Below, piece by piece: positions 46,866 to 58,896 of a stretch of DNA of 64,000 nucleotides. The notes below the pieces were generated by a model. The model was not told the DNA's origin. It made no database searches and worked only from the letters and a program-made list of their open reading frames with translations. The first letter of the stretch is position 1, and every line of letters starts with the position of its first letter. The DNA comes from Chlamydoabsidia padenii (lineage: Eukaryota > Mucoromycota > Mucoromycetes > Mucorales > Cunninghamellaceae): the NCBI GenBank assembly GCA_025330725.1, contig JAIWND010000006.1:434001-498000 (forward strand), read 5' to 3'. The position numbers and the translations under genes were made by a program.

Positions 46866-47246
46866 TAGTTTTATATATAGATTAGATAGATGTATAGTAT
46901 ATGTATATGTGCAACCAATAAACCATTTTTTAACCTCTTCTTGGTGTTTCCCCGTACGCCCGCGCATAAATGTACTATAGTAGCTGATCCTGGACTATGT
47001 ATGATGTTCATTGTGATCCATTTTTATATCTTACTTAAACTATTCTTTGTATGTATTATATACTGTATCTAGTATGTATGGTTATTTTTTGAAATGAAAA
47101 AAACTACAGTACATCACAGGGGAGTAGTTGATTCATGATCCAATATGGTAAAAAACGCAACATGCGGTGTTTGAAATCCGGACCTCTTCCTGAGAAAAAA
47201 AGTTTCACTTCTTTTTTCTTTTCTTTCCACTATTTAATCAATCGGG
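46866..47246. other. Intergenic region upstream of bZIP gene
   Basis: Methyltransferase 3' UTR (AATAAAC near 46918), then bZIP promoter with CGGTGTTTGAA at 47165-47175. No gene. Confidence 0.5.
47165..47175 (+). promoter_or_regulatory. CGGTGTTTGAA motif upstream of bZIP
   Basis: Family member 72 bp upstream of the start codon, followed by AATCCGG. Confidence 0.5.
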
Positions 47247-48599
47247 ATGACACAACAACTACGTCCTAAAACTATTACACCTTCTTTCCGACCTATTGCA
47301 CCTTCCCTTACACCTTCACCTACTTCATGGACTGTCAACCATCTTGAAACTCGTAAACGAGAAAACCCTGTTACGAATGATTCACCAGCGGCAAAGCATT
47401 TCCGTAAGTAACAACATGACTCACAAATAGACTTCCTTATCTCTTTGATTACTTGCTTTTTAGAAAACAGTGATGGTGGATATACGGCGCACTCGACATT
47501 TGACACAGGTAAGTCGTGTATAAGAAGAACAATAACAACTCACAAGACTTACTGTTTTTCTCTGTTGTGTTGTATCACACATACATACATATTATGGATA
47601 CTTTATAGATGCTGCAAACGAGGTAAAAGTAAACCAAGATTTAATCAAGTCAAGTTACTAATGTTATTTATTATCTAGTCACTGACTGCCGATCAACGGG
47701 CCAGGCGGAAAGAACAAAACCGGGCTGCTCAGCGTGCCTTCCGAGACCGTAAAGAAAAATATGTCAAGGAATTGGAAACCAAGATCAAGATGATGGAAAA
47801 ATCACATGCACAGGCTCTGGCAGCGATGGAACAAGAAAACCAACAACTTTGTGAAAAGGTGAATCGATTGGAACAAGCGTTGGGATTACAGTCTACGACA
47901 CCAGAACATGAAAAGGCGGTGGATATGGCGACTTTGGCATTAAAAGTGACAACAATCAGTAATGGGGATTCGTCGAACGATACAAGTTATTATCAACAAC
48001 AAAGTGAACGAACTGACGATCATACCATGTTATTATATTCCAACAACAACAACAACAACAACAACAACAAGAAACCTATGAAATCCACCTCATCTGCTGT
48101 GGCCTGTATACGTGACAAGGATGGGGTATCTTTCTGCGAACGACTCAAGGACGAAGTTTGCTCATCAGCGTACAATCAACTCTTATCCGAACCACTCTTT
48201 GATGCCTCGGGATCTTTAAACGAAACAGTCACCAACCGCCCAGTACCCATTGTCACTGACCGTATGGATGAAGACGACGAAGAGGAGGATCAACAGCACA
48301 GATTCAACATGTACGATGATCCAATGTACTTTTTGGATCGATTGACGGAAACCTTGGCAACCGAACGATTCGATGTGTCGTCACCTCATCCTGATACCTT
48401 GACACCTGATATCAAACTGATTCCTTGCTCTCGGGTATGGCAAACGCTATCGGCACATCCCAAGTTTGATGCATTTGATGTGGATCTGCTGTGTGATGAA
48501 CTGAAGAAAATTGCCAAATGCTCTGGGACAGGTCCGGTTTTTACTGAACACGAATTGAATGCCTTGGTCCACTGGATGGAAAAACAGACTGACCAGTAG
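47247..48599 (+). CDS. AP-1-like bZIP factor (Pap1/Yap1 type)
   Basis: Four exons. The bZIP region opens exon 4: RARRKEQNRAAQRAFRDRKE with the AP-1-type N-x-x-A-Q-x-x-F-R signature, then a leucine zipper in KELETKIKMMEKSHAQALAAM. A Cys-bearing segment mid-protein (SFCERLKDEVCSS) and a C-terminal block (IPCSRVWQTL, then LLCDELKKIAKCSG) correspond to the n-CRD and c-CRD of Pap1/Yap1, which sense peroxide by disulfide formation and mask the nuclear export signal. An oxidative-stress regulator is therefore the likely role. An Asn run (AAC repeat near 48040-48070) precedes the CRDs. AATAAAC follows at about 48671. Confidence 0.9.
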
Positions 48600-49504
48600 T
48601 ATAGATCCCCTCTCCCCTCACACCAATGTAAATTTGTTTTACTATATACCTTTTTTATTGTTTTGTTTTAAATAAACTTGATTATGATTGTCTCATAAAT
48701 GTTGGTTGTAATACTGTAAACTGTGGTTAACTTGTTTGTGGGGATATGGCCATGGTGTATGTATCTTGTAGGTCGAACTGATGAGTGTCAAATTAGGTCA
48801 CAAGCTATCTAGACAATGACTTGTCAAAATTAGATTATCAATGCGCTAGGCCAAGAACAAATGGTCTTTTTCCTCTGTCTTTTACCCATTGATGAACAAC
48901 GGTAATGTTGATTTGCCGAGTTTTTCTTTTTTCTATATTTGGATCATTTTTGTCGGCATCTCAAATCTGCGAAAAAAAGGGGTGCCAAGTTGACCTCAAC
49001 AATAAAAAGAGTTAGATCGATGCTATTCATTAAAAAAGAACTGTAGCGTCGATTGCATATGATGTGTTAAAGGAAAGTATGTACCATCATCTTGTTGTTA
49101 TGGATTTGTATTATATGAACGTGGTCTCTGCTATGTACATAATAATACACGACAGTATACAACCCTATACTCAAAACGATAACCTCATCTTTGATTATTA
49201 GAGTAGGCAACACAAATTAAGTGAATCATTCAATTGGGGAAACTAAGAAACTTATTTTTAGAAGACTGGGCAAAACCATGCTAACGAAAAAGATCGCTCG
49301 AGCTATTGACGATCCCCGCGGCGGGATTTGAAAATAGCAGGGTTTTTTTTCTCTCTCCACTTATAAAAACCCGGGTTCCTTTTTTCTCTTTTTCTTTTCC
49401 CTTCTTCATTCATTCACCTTCTTTTCCTTTCTCCTTTTTTTTTTTTTTTTTTTTAAATCTCTACTTTTGTATACTTTTATATTATAACCTTAACGATCTA
49501 CAAC
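48600..49504. other. Intergenic region upstream of secreted protein gene
   Basis: About 900 bp with no supported gene. CGGGATTTGAA lies at 49322-49332 (173 bp from the start) within GCGGCGGG context. A T run is at about 49437-49454. Confidence 0.5.
49322..49332 (+). promoter_or_regulatory. CGGGATTTGAA motif upstream of secreted protein gene
   Basis: Exact core, 173 bp upstream of the start codon at 49505. Confidence 0.55.
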
Positions 49505-50671
49505 ATGTATACTCCCTCCATTAGTCAACTCTTCATTCTTGGCACCGGTTTACTATCCACTTGCTCGCGAATGGTGGCAGCTCAACAACAAAATGGCACA
49601 CAAACAAATGGTCCTCAAGTCCAAGTTACCAGTGCCAATGATTTTTGTCTCTTTTTACCACCTCAACCTGGTCTTGAAGTGGCTGTGAATGAAGACAATG
49701 GTGTACCCTTCTGTATGAACCCAACCACGGTGCAAGGATCACAACCCTTCCCTCAAGGATTTATCACCACAGCTCATTATCACCAAACCGACAGCTACAC
49801 TCAAATCACAGGCTTCTTTGATCGATCCAAATACAATCTCAGTCAATCCGATGGGGGTGGTCAATACGATTCTCATGCCAATCATAAACCTACTGGTGGC
49901 TCTTGTCAACATTTTCCTTACTTTGTCAGCATGATAGAACCTTCCAACAACCGCTTCTGTATTCGATGCTGTCAAAACACTGATGATTGTAAAACCGGTA
50001 TCTCGCAAAATGGTTGTGCTCGGGTGGTGACTCCTGGTAATTATGATGAAAACAATGCGTTTGATGATGTGCCTCCTTCTGACTCGAATCAATCTGGTGG
50101 TGGTGCCACTGAATCTGGCTCAAGTGGTCCTTCGGTTTCTGCTTCCGGTGCCACTCCTTCCAACTCGGTTGCTCCTAGTGATGAATCTGATGCAAGTAGT
50201 CCTTCGGCTTCTGGTGCTGCTCCTTCAAGCTCGGCTGCTCCCGCTGTTCCTGGTGATGATGGCTCTGGTACTGACGGATCCGGCAATGAAGCCTCTGGTG
50301 GCGATGATGGTGAAGATCAACAACATGCCAACACATCTTACAACTCGGTATTGGACGAATTGGATACTTCAGCGACTTCCTCTTCAGGCACCAATGGCAC
50401 TGATACAAGCAACAACTCTAACGACATTAAAACAGTAAATGATGAAGCCAAATACATTCAGTCACAATTACAAAATCCTCAAGCCGATTTAAATGCACTA
50501 AAGACCCAATTTACCACCTTCACCAACGATTTGGCCACTCGATTCCCTGATGCTGCCGACAAGATCAAGCAATTGGAATCCATCACATCAAACTATCAAA
50601 CTGCTGATCAATGGAAACATCTTGCCACCATTCTACAACAACAGGCCCCTAATGCTTCTGCTGGAAATTAG
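49505..50671 (+). CDS. Secreted Cys-rich, Ser-rich protein of unknown function
   Basis: Intronless, 388 residues. The signal peptide ends near VAAQQ. The N-terminal domain (about residues 40-185) has about nine Cys and blocks typical of a widespread but uncharacterised fungal secreted family: DFCLFLPPQPG, GVPFCMN, ITGFFDRSKYNLSQSDGGGQYDSH (here ITGFFDR and SDGGGQYD), FVSMIEPSNNRFCIRCC, DDCKTG, GCARVV and PGNYDE. The middle is Ser/Gly/Pro-rich with a duplicated segment around 50100-50230, then a helical charged C-terminus (about 100 residues). No GPI signal is seen. A wall or extracellular role is likely but unproven. Confidence 0.82.
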   Translation: MYTPSISQLFILGTGLLSTCSRMVAAQQQNGTQTNGPQVQVTSANDFCLFLPPQPGLEVAVNEDNGVPFCMNPTTVQGSQPFPQGFITTAHYHQTDSYTQITGFFDRSKYNLSQSDGGGQYDSHANHKPTGGSCQHFPYFVSMIEPSNNRFCIRCCQNTDDCKTGISQNGCARVVTPGNYDENNAFDDVPPSDSNQSGGGATESGSSGPSVSASGATPSNSVAPSDESDASSPSASGAAPSSSAAPAVPGDDGSGTDGSGNEASGGDDGEDQQHANTSYNSVLDELDTSATSSSGTNGTDTSNNSNDIKTVNDEAKYIQSQLQNPQADLNALKTQFTTFTNDLATRFPDAADKIKQLESITSNYQTADQWKHLATILQQQAPNASAGN

Positions 50672-51483
50672 ATTAGTGTCCTCCTCCCTCCCTTTATCAT
50701 TTAGTTTAGTTTATAATTATTATCTATTAGTATATAAAGCCAATAAAAAAGTAAATTGAATACATAACATTGATATATGTGTGGGATAAATGGATGCACC
50801 GGGAAAAGAATAAAGTTTCGATCCAAATGTATTTCATTTCCTGTTTACGATCTAGAAAATCAAGATTTGAATGATTGGTAACGCAAAGCTAAAAATTATA
50901 TATCATGCTATAACTTGCATGAGATTCTTATATCATTTGAACTACTGCTTCTTTCCCGTCTTTGGGTCATTCTCAAGGTGAGCATGGGTAACTTGAATTT
51001 TTCGTCGAATAAGCGGAGGATGAAATATCAGTTAATATTATGTGGGAAGTATGTGGTTTCCTTTTCTTTTTCACTTACCGTTGGCCGAAGCCCCGTACCC
51101 TTCCCTCTCAAAGGAGGGGGGTTCCAGCCGTATTCTCATCCAAGAATTGACTGACAAGTTGTTGTTGTTTATTAAAGGAAAAGAATTTAAAAAGCTCTTT
51201 TATATGGTGTGAAAAAGAAAAAATCAGATGATCAAAACCCATGTAGTGTCAAATTATAACAATCTTATACAGGACATTGACCATCATAGTTCGCATTAAT
51301 GAGATGAAGCCTATAGGAAGCCACTCGGGCTAAGGTTTACTTTAATCGACGAAACGGCGAGCATGATATCGGGATTTAAAATATATACAGTAGAATGTTG
51401 AATCCCCGATCCCGCTGCGCTTGACTTGGCCCATTTTCTTTTTGACTTTTTCATGGGTCTTTCTACTCCTGTCATCCTGTACC
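50672..51483. other. Intergenic region upstream of MND1
   Basis: About 800 bp. AATAAAAA near 50741 serves the upstream gene. The motif CGGGATTTAAA lies at 51370-51380. Open frames such as 50915-51154 show no protein family and look accidental. Confidence 0.5.
51370..51380 (+). promoter_or_regulatory. CGGGATTTAAA motif upstream of MND1
   Basis: Family member 104 bp upstream of the predicted start codon. Confidence 0.5.
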
Positions 51484-52550
51484 ATGGTGTGTGTAAACTA
51501 TGCATTCTTTGATCACTACTAAACTTGCTTTTGATTTATTATAGTCTCGAAAAGGTGTTTCCGCTGAAGAAAAACGAACTCGGATGCTGAACATATTCCA
51601 TGAAACGGTAAGAAACGACAACCATACAAATTTGATCAATCTTGATTAATCCCTTTTCTCCTTTCTTTTTTTTTTTTTTTTTGTAGTGTGATGTATACCA
51701 ATTGAAAGATCTGGAAAAGATCGCACCAAAAAAAGGGATCAGTAAGTATGGGACACTGATTCACCCTTTAAATGGACGATTGTATTGATGTATTCAACTT
51801 TTTATTTAGCTTCGCAATCTGTCAAGGACGTGGTGCAAAGTCTAGTAGATGACGATCTGGTGGTCACTGACAAGATTGGTATATCAAATTACTATTGGTC
51901 TTTCCCCTCGGCAACCGCGCAAAACGTAAAGTAGAAGAAAATAAAACGTATGACTCACCCAACTTGATTTTTACTGCTGTAGACTAAAAACAAATTGGAA
52001 GCAAAACTGAAGGCTCTACGACAAGAAGAAGTCCTTGCTGAACAACTGGAAAAGACGATCGAACTGGAACAATTAGGGCGTGAACCATCGGTAATAGAAA
52101 AAAAACAGCACAGGTTTTGATGTAGTATAACTAACTTTTCTTATTTATCTACTTTTTAGGATGATCGAGACAAGTTACTGGCAGAACTTCAACAGGCTTT
52201 GGATATACAAACTAAAATACAACAAGAACTGAAACAGTATAAAGAATCAGGATCAGTCAACTTTGAATTAAAAGGTAACATATGGGATAACGAAAAGGTA
52301 GTAAACTAATCTCTATTCACTTTATCTATTCAAGAAAATGCCGTGATGGTAGCAAAGGATGCCGTGAATCGATGGACAGGTAAGTTACCGTACTAACATT
52401 AACTAAAAAAGAAGTGCGCTAACCAATTGTCTTTATCTAATAGAAAACGTATGGGGTCTCCAATCTTACTGCACCAACAAACTTGGTATGGAACGACAAC
52501 AATTTGACCAATCATTCAACATATCTGATGACTTTGACACCCTCCCTTGA
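51484..52550 (+). CDS. MND1: MND1 meiotic recombination factor
   Basis: Meiosis-specific partner of Hop2 that stimulates Dmc1/Rad51 strand exchange. Seven or more short exons, about 205 residues. The winged-helix N-terminus begins SRKGVSAEEKRTRML and continues QLKDLEKIAPKKGI, QSLVDDDLV and SNYYWSFPS, all typical of Mnd1. A long coiled coil follows (KLEAKLKALRQEEVL through ELKQYKE), then the C-terminal capping block AVNRWTENVWGL and FNISDDFDTLP. The start codon sits alone at the end of exon 1: ATG is followed by GTGTGTGTAAAC, so splicing at either GTGTGT or GTAAAC keeps the frame (M-SRKG or M-VC-SRKG). Its presence indicates capacity for meiosis. Confidence 0.9.
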
Positions 52551-53494
52551 TTCATATCCCACAATCACCTAATCTTACATCAACACATTCCCTTCCTCCT
52601 CCCCTAGCTATATCATATTGCCACATAATAATAACTATAATAAAAAAAAATCTTTTAATATGTACTCTGTTAACAGTTTTATAAATCTAGCTTTTGTTAT
52701 CAAGTAATGAAGTTATATGTCTTGATTTGGAATATCAACCTCTACCCTGTTTGATATCATCTAAGGCATCCATATCATTATTGTATCTTTGAAAGCTTAA
52801 TGTCATGCTTATTTTTATATACTCTCATACTTAATGCATGGTATGGATTCTGTTACTGGCACACCAGTGTGGAAATCAGGCCAACTCGGGAGGGGGGAAG
52901 ACTTTGATTTTTTTTTTCAAACGTAAATTGCTCGTCGTGTAGACTAGCTCTGACCGTGACAGGGGGTGCGTCTATCAAGAAATTCATGCAGAATCTGATT
53001 TTGAAATTCACATTCCGATTTCAGGCGGGGGAATATGTTCCTTCCCCGAAACAAATTTCAAGTCCCGCCGACTTGAACACCATTACTCATTCAATTACAA
53101 CCGATGCTAATGAGAAAAAATGGATCTCCGTTTTCTCAAAGTGCATCACCTGCAAATTTTCCGGAAGCTAAGTACCTAGACTCTTGTGTCAGTCGGGTCA
53201 TGTTTAAGATGTGGACTGATACTCTCATCTTTAAAAACCAAAACTGAAAAAAAACAATTTCATATTCCGACGATTAGGAACGGTGTTTGAATGGTTTTTT
53301 AAATCATGCAAAAGTGACCTATAAAATTGTTGTAGTATAAAGTGATAATCATAATAGAGGATATGGTATAAAAGTTTATTTATTAATAGAACTAATGTAA
53401 ATTGGTCACTAATTCTAATCTAGGATATATGTATAAGTATCAAGTATAAGTAAGTGATAATTATTTTTATCATACAAGGGTGGAGGGGATATAA
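52551..53494. other. Convergent intergenic region with motif-like copies
   Basis: About 940 bp between converging genes. It contains CGGGACTTGAA (minus) at 53057-53067, CGGTGTTTGAA at 53281-53291, TTTGAAATTCACATTCCG near 53000 and TTTCATATTCCG near 53260. A 71-codon plus-strand frame at 52956-53171 has no recognisable domain. Confidence 0.45.
53281..53291 (+). promoter_or_regulatory. CGGTGTTTGAA motif in convergent region
   Basis: Family member without a recognised downstream gene. Confidence 0.25.
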
Positions 53495-56400
53495 TTATTT
53501 GCTGGGGCTAATCCTATCCAATTGGAATATGATTTGATGTCCTTGAATGTCAGTTGCGTTCATTGATCCCTGGATGGTATATGGTTTGGAATTTGTACAC
53601 CGTATGTTTGTGCCCCGGATAATTTGATCTACGTTTCCCTGTTAGAAATAAAAAGTCAGTTAGTTCCAGATTCTTGTTCGTTATTGTAGTTGTTGTTCAT
53701 ATTACTGTCAAGATGTTGCGGACTTCAATAAACCCAGGTTCAAAAGCCAATACATGAGGATAAGACATTGCAAAAGAATCTGGTTCACTTTCCCATTCCA
53801 TGATATGACTTGACTGAATCCAACGACCCCTCTGATCAACAAAGAATCCAAATTCTACCAAGATCAAGAAAAAAAAAGTATCAATGAGTTAGTACCCATT
53901 CTCTTGTATTCAGCCTCCCCTCCAACCCTGAATCTACCATTATAACAAACAAGATACTTAGTATGGTGCACACGGTAGATCGTGATAGGTCGAATATCTT
54001 GTCTTGAGAATACAAAGGACAAATTATCGTCACCAGGATCCAATAAAGCTTGCACACCAAAGGATTTCATATCGACTACACCAATTTCTTTGGGATAAGA
54101 TATACACATTTTGCTTCCAAGTAGGCAGATAGATGACGATTCGCTTGGCAAAGAGAGGTCTTTATATGTCTTGAATCCAACAGGTCCATTTCGCACCAGC
54201 GGACGTATACTTGGTCTAGATTTGGTTTTCTTGATTGCATCATTAGCGAAGGGTTCCAGTACACGAACGGTAGTAGTGGTCAGTGTGTTTGGTTTGACGA
54301 TACACACCATTGTTTTGTTCATGCATTCACCAATATGGAATAGGGTCGTATTAGTGCTGATGATCCGCCCCTTTTTCGTAGATAATGGTTTGTCAAAGGA
54401 GTCCAAAATATCGCCCAATGAAAACATCCATAGTGTCTTGTCCGCAAGTATCAATAAGTGTGAATCATTCAAAAGTTCCATTTGTGTTATGCGATCCAAA
54501 CGGATGACCTGCTTTATTGTTGTTTGCTGATTATCAAGGTCCCATAACCCAATATCACCAGTCATGTTATTGGTGAATTTCATGTAAATCCCTATGTCTG
54601 TGCTGATTAACAAGGTGTAAGTTGTATAGTCATTAGTACTGCTAATTTGGTTGTTGTAGTGGACAGTTGTTTTTGTCGTAATGTTGTTGTTATTTATCAC
54701 TATTGAATTATATATCCGATGGCTTGTCAAGAATTGGTGATCCACCAGATGGCGTAGAGTAAAAACAGCTTGTTTGGTGGATAAAGTATTCTGCTGCCTA
54801 TATATCCTTTCCGTCCAGGTTTTGTGAGAGACAGGAGTATGAGCATACAAAGTCATTGGCGGTGATCCTTTACGTCCGTGATGGTAAAAGGTGATGCTGT
54901 TGGATAATATTGATCTACTCGGTGATATAGTGTCTGGTGTTGAATGCTGTAGTGATGCCTGAGAGTTCATGTTTCCAATACTCGTTCTGCTGTAGGCCAA
55001 GAGATTGCTGGCTCGTTTGGCCTTGATGATGGAAGAAGATGTTGATATGGTTAATAGCTCCAAAGGAATTGGCTATAAAAGGAAGGGAAGTATCGATAAT
55101 GAGTGGATTGTGCTTTTTTTTATAATTATGTTTACCTTCCTGTGCACTTTATAGTATTCCAGATGATCAAAATACTTGATTTTTGCAAAGACCAAGTAAT
55201 GATCAAACAAGAAGACTTGTAAATCAGATGCCTCCGACGATGTATTTCCTTTTCGTTTCATCCGCCCTTGAAGAATCAGCCGTCGCCGAGGATCCCGAAG
55301 TGTCAAATCCTAAAAAAAAAACAAAAAACAAAAAAAAAAATCATAGTTAGTACTCGGATTCACAGCCCTAGTGCTTTTATTTATCTTACCACATGATCCA
55401 TTACTGATTTAAAGCAGAGTCGTTCTTCGATTTGTTGCAAGTTGAAGATGTTTTCGCATTTCCCCGTTTCGGTGTCCAAGTGCATCAAGTAGCCCGCAAT
55501 AGTATCCATCACCTTTGGAATAAGTTCGTGATCAGGGTTATCTTTAGGTGTTCGTCGTAAGATTTCCCGCAGGAAAAGATTGTATCTATGTAAAGAAAGG
55601 ATAGTGATTAGTATTGACATATTTCTCTCCTTCTCGTTTTATTCCCCAAAATCAATACCTTCCTAGCCTTGAGATAGGTTTTGTCAGAAAACCATTGAGA
55701 TCCAATCGTCGTGATTCTGGTCGTCGTTCTGTGTCGTGGACAAATCGAGCAAACACCGAGTTCCGTTTTTTTTCCAGTTCCAATTTAAACTTGCCAATTA
55801 TATGATGTGATCCATAAGCAACAAAGGGATCAAAGTGACAGACATAATCCATCAAGACACCACCAATGCTATTGACTAGGGGTCGCTTCTTTTGTAGTTT
55901 CTTAAGTGCTTGGTATAGCGCCAAGTTCACCTTTTCAATATCCGCCAAGTTCCAAAACACCTCTTGTACAAAATGTTCGCGCCTTTCGTCAGGGATGATA
56001 TCTTGAGTAATCAATGGTTTCACCCAAAACTGTATAATGTCGTAGTATATTATGTTAGTAGTTGATATGCCGATCCCTATATACCCCTATTAACTTACAT
56101 TGTGCATATAGTGAAGATCATTCACAAAGTCGCCTTCAGTGTAGATCAGTTCGTATATGCATTCTTGTCGCTTTATTTCTTCTTTTGTTGTGATATCGAC
56201 AATAGCCTTTGGTACTGACTGGATCCATAGACTACATTTGTCCTCCTATTATGCCCACTCAATCATATAAAGAAAGATAGTAAGTACCAAGACATATGAC
56301 TCCTTGTATAACGATAGGAGTAGTATGTTTCTTTACCTTTTCTGGTGATGGTGTTTGATCGGAGTGTCGCTTGGCAGACTATGGAGATTGAAGGCAAGTG

Positions 56401-56916
56401 ACAAATGAGTCAAACATGCAGATATGCTTTGTTTGTATTACCTTTTCTTTTCTGGGACAGTAGGTACTGTAACAGCCTTGATTTCGAGTACATGTTGGTG
56501 AGTAGCACATGGTCAATAAAACAAATACACCATTTGGCAGATCCTTTTCACCAATGTCTACAATGCGTAATATAAAGTAAAAGTCATCCCTGATTAAATC
56601 TTGTCCTTTTATGTTATCTTTCTGTTTGTTAATCTTACCATTGTTTGCCCTTGAAGAGGAGGGTTCTATCCCAGTAGTTGTTTGGTAATCCACCCGAGAT
56701 GATTTTATTGGATTCTTGAATTGGTATATCTTGTCCTGAGAATCACGAAGATGATGTTCATAGGTAACATCATGGAAGAAGTGTTGATGACTCAAAGCCC
56801 GACCTACTAAAAGACCAAGGTTTCGATCATTTGTACGGAGGATTTGTAAAAGACAATCCTTAAAAAAAAAAAGAGAGAGAGAGAGAGAGCGTAGATTAGT
56901 GGGATTTCACATTCAT

Positions 56917-56952
<36 letters not shown>

Positions 56953-58478
56953 TGTCTTACCACAGCTTCTTTGCCATTAAACGCCAGAGGGTATTCAATA
57001 CCAGACTTGATCAGGGTCTTAATGGATAATCGCCGATGCAATCCTTGAGCCACGTGTGATAACAATGCCGGATACAAGAGAGAAGACATCAAAGAAGACG
57101 ATCGTGACGGTGGGCTTGATTTGATTACATGTGATGATGGTGTAGATAGTGTAGGAGATAATGCTGGCATGTAGTAGGACTTTTGTGAGTTTTGTTTCCA
57201 AAGTTGTTCCTGGATTTTCTCTGGTAAAGTATCCACTGTTGCAAATAGATCTGTCGTGTTGTCATCACCAGCAAGTTGTTGGTAGTGATGATGGTGGTGA
57301 TGGTCATCGGTTTTAGAAGATGATGTTGCAGATCTGACGGTATCTTGAACAAATGGATAATAAAAGATTGTTTTGAGAGTTAGTGTCAAATATCAATAAT
57401 TCGCATGACATCACAAACACAACCTACCTTCAAAGCTACCTCTGCCCCATTTGGTTTGATTATGATCATTAGTGACTATAGCTTTAGACAAGGATGATAT
57501 CGGTATTGACGGTAAAGATCCAGTTTGATTACTATCACTGTTGTTGCTAGTGATTGCAGGTACTGACGATGAGAGTGTGATGTGTTCGAAGATGTTGTCA
57601 TTATTCTTTACTGGTCCATGTTCCTGCTGGGTAGACGGAGTTGGATTTATTTCCTTTTGTTGATCCAAGGGAGAGTCATTCCGAATTACGGTGTCTACAA
57701 GTGTTGCTGCTGTGGCTGTTGTTGCATAAAGAGGCATGATTGATGGTGTCGATACAAGAGGTTGTGTACAATCCTTTGCTAAAGGCGTTCTGTCGTCCTT
57801 ATGTTCAGTTACTGTTATTGAATCCACTACATTAGGTGATGTTGACAAATGCAAATGTTGAGTACTGGTTGATAGATTTGACGAGTGAATAGTTGGTAAG
57901 CTGCTGTGCAAGTCATTTGTTGAAGTGGTTGTGCCTTGTGAATGGCTATTGCCGTTGTTGTCATTACTGCTTGAAGGCGCCAAAGATGTCGACCAAGATT
58001 GAAGAGTAGAAGAGGGTGTTGAGGTAACTGTGGCGCTTCGTATAGGTGTTCTGTATCCATTATCAGAGACAGCTGTGTTTAATGGAGCTGAAGTGGCAGT
58101 GCCAATGGTGAGAGCACGCGCCAGTCTATCAGAGTGACGGAGAGAGGAGTCCAGTAGCTTTGCTGGTGGCGACTTTTGACGACAACTTGAATGATTACGA
58201 CCATAGGCTACCAGACTTTGTTTACGGACAGGAAGTTTTTGTTGAATGTAGCTTAGCCTTGCAGCTTCAGGTATTGGGCCGCCGTCATACACAAACTGTT
58301 CCAAAGGAGCACCGTCTTGAGTATTGAGATCCTCCACGGCATGTGCATCTTGTTGAGGAGTATGCTGATAATCAATATTGTTTGGTATATTCTGAGCATT
58401 CTTGCAGTAAGACATTGCAAATGAATTACAAAGAGAGGAAAGAGAAGTAAATTGGAAACCCCCAAAGGGAAATCCCAT
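53495..58478 (-). CDS. Rom2-type Rho guanine-nucleotide exchange factor
   Basis: Large multi-exon gene for about 1,400 residues. Order of domains: disordered Ser/Thr/Asn-rich N-terminus (58478-57420); DEP domain (about 57020-56700, with GIEYPLAFNGKEAV and GRALSHQHFFHDVTYEH); a short Cys-containing block (CYSPTCTRNQGCYSTYCP) typical of Rom1/Rom2; DH domain (56200-55450, with ELIYTEGDFVNDLHY and NGFLTKPISRLGRYNLFLREIL); PH domain (about 55310-54800); and C-terminal CNH domain (54790-53495). It should activate Rho1 in the cell-wall-integrity pathway. The DEP-DH-PH-CNH order is the fungal Rom2/Rgf layout. Introns carry A runs and a GA repeat (about 56873-56889). A motif copy sits 15 bp before the start codon. 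Confidence 0.93.
56919..56948. repeat. A homopolymer in RhoGEF intron
   Basis: About 29 A on the plus strand beside a GA repeat in the intron between the two DEP-encoding exons. Confidence 0.75.
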
Positions 58479-58492
58479 TTGGGATTAGTTGT

Positions 58493-58503
58493 CGGCGTTT
58501 CAA
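58493..58503 (+). promoter_or_regulatory. CGGCGTTTCAA motif at RhoGEF start
   Basis: One-mismatch family member, only 15 bp upstream of the start codon, the closest of all copies. The true translation start may lie further in. Confidence 0.4.
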
Positions 58504-58896
58504 AAATAGCTTGGTGCGGATACTTTTATTAACGGATCGAATACTTTTTGAATAAAGTCAATCACACCACACACATGGGTGATTACAAAGAGTTAATTAA
58601 GAACGATGCAAATCAATTATGTAGAATTGATGTGTTAGTGCTGATTTCTCTCTCTTTTTTTTTTTCTTCTTCTTCCCTGCCTCTATTCACGTGCCGCTAT
58701 ATTAACCAATCTTTATAGAACCTTACTGGACTTGAAAAAAAACAAGGGAGAGAAGGCTTTATCATTATACATATAAATGTATGTAACGGCAATAATCACA
58801 AATTTTACATTGGTGATGAATAGTAGCATGGGTGTTATGAGAGCGAATATATATTACAACTAAAAAAAAAAGGGGGCCAGGTCCATTTCCCCGAAG

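Noticed and set aside
52956..53171. 71-codon frame in the MND1-RhoGEF interval
   Set aside because: No domain and it overlaps a cluster of motif-like sequences; could be reconsidered if transcripts are found.
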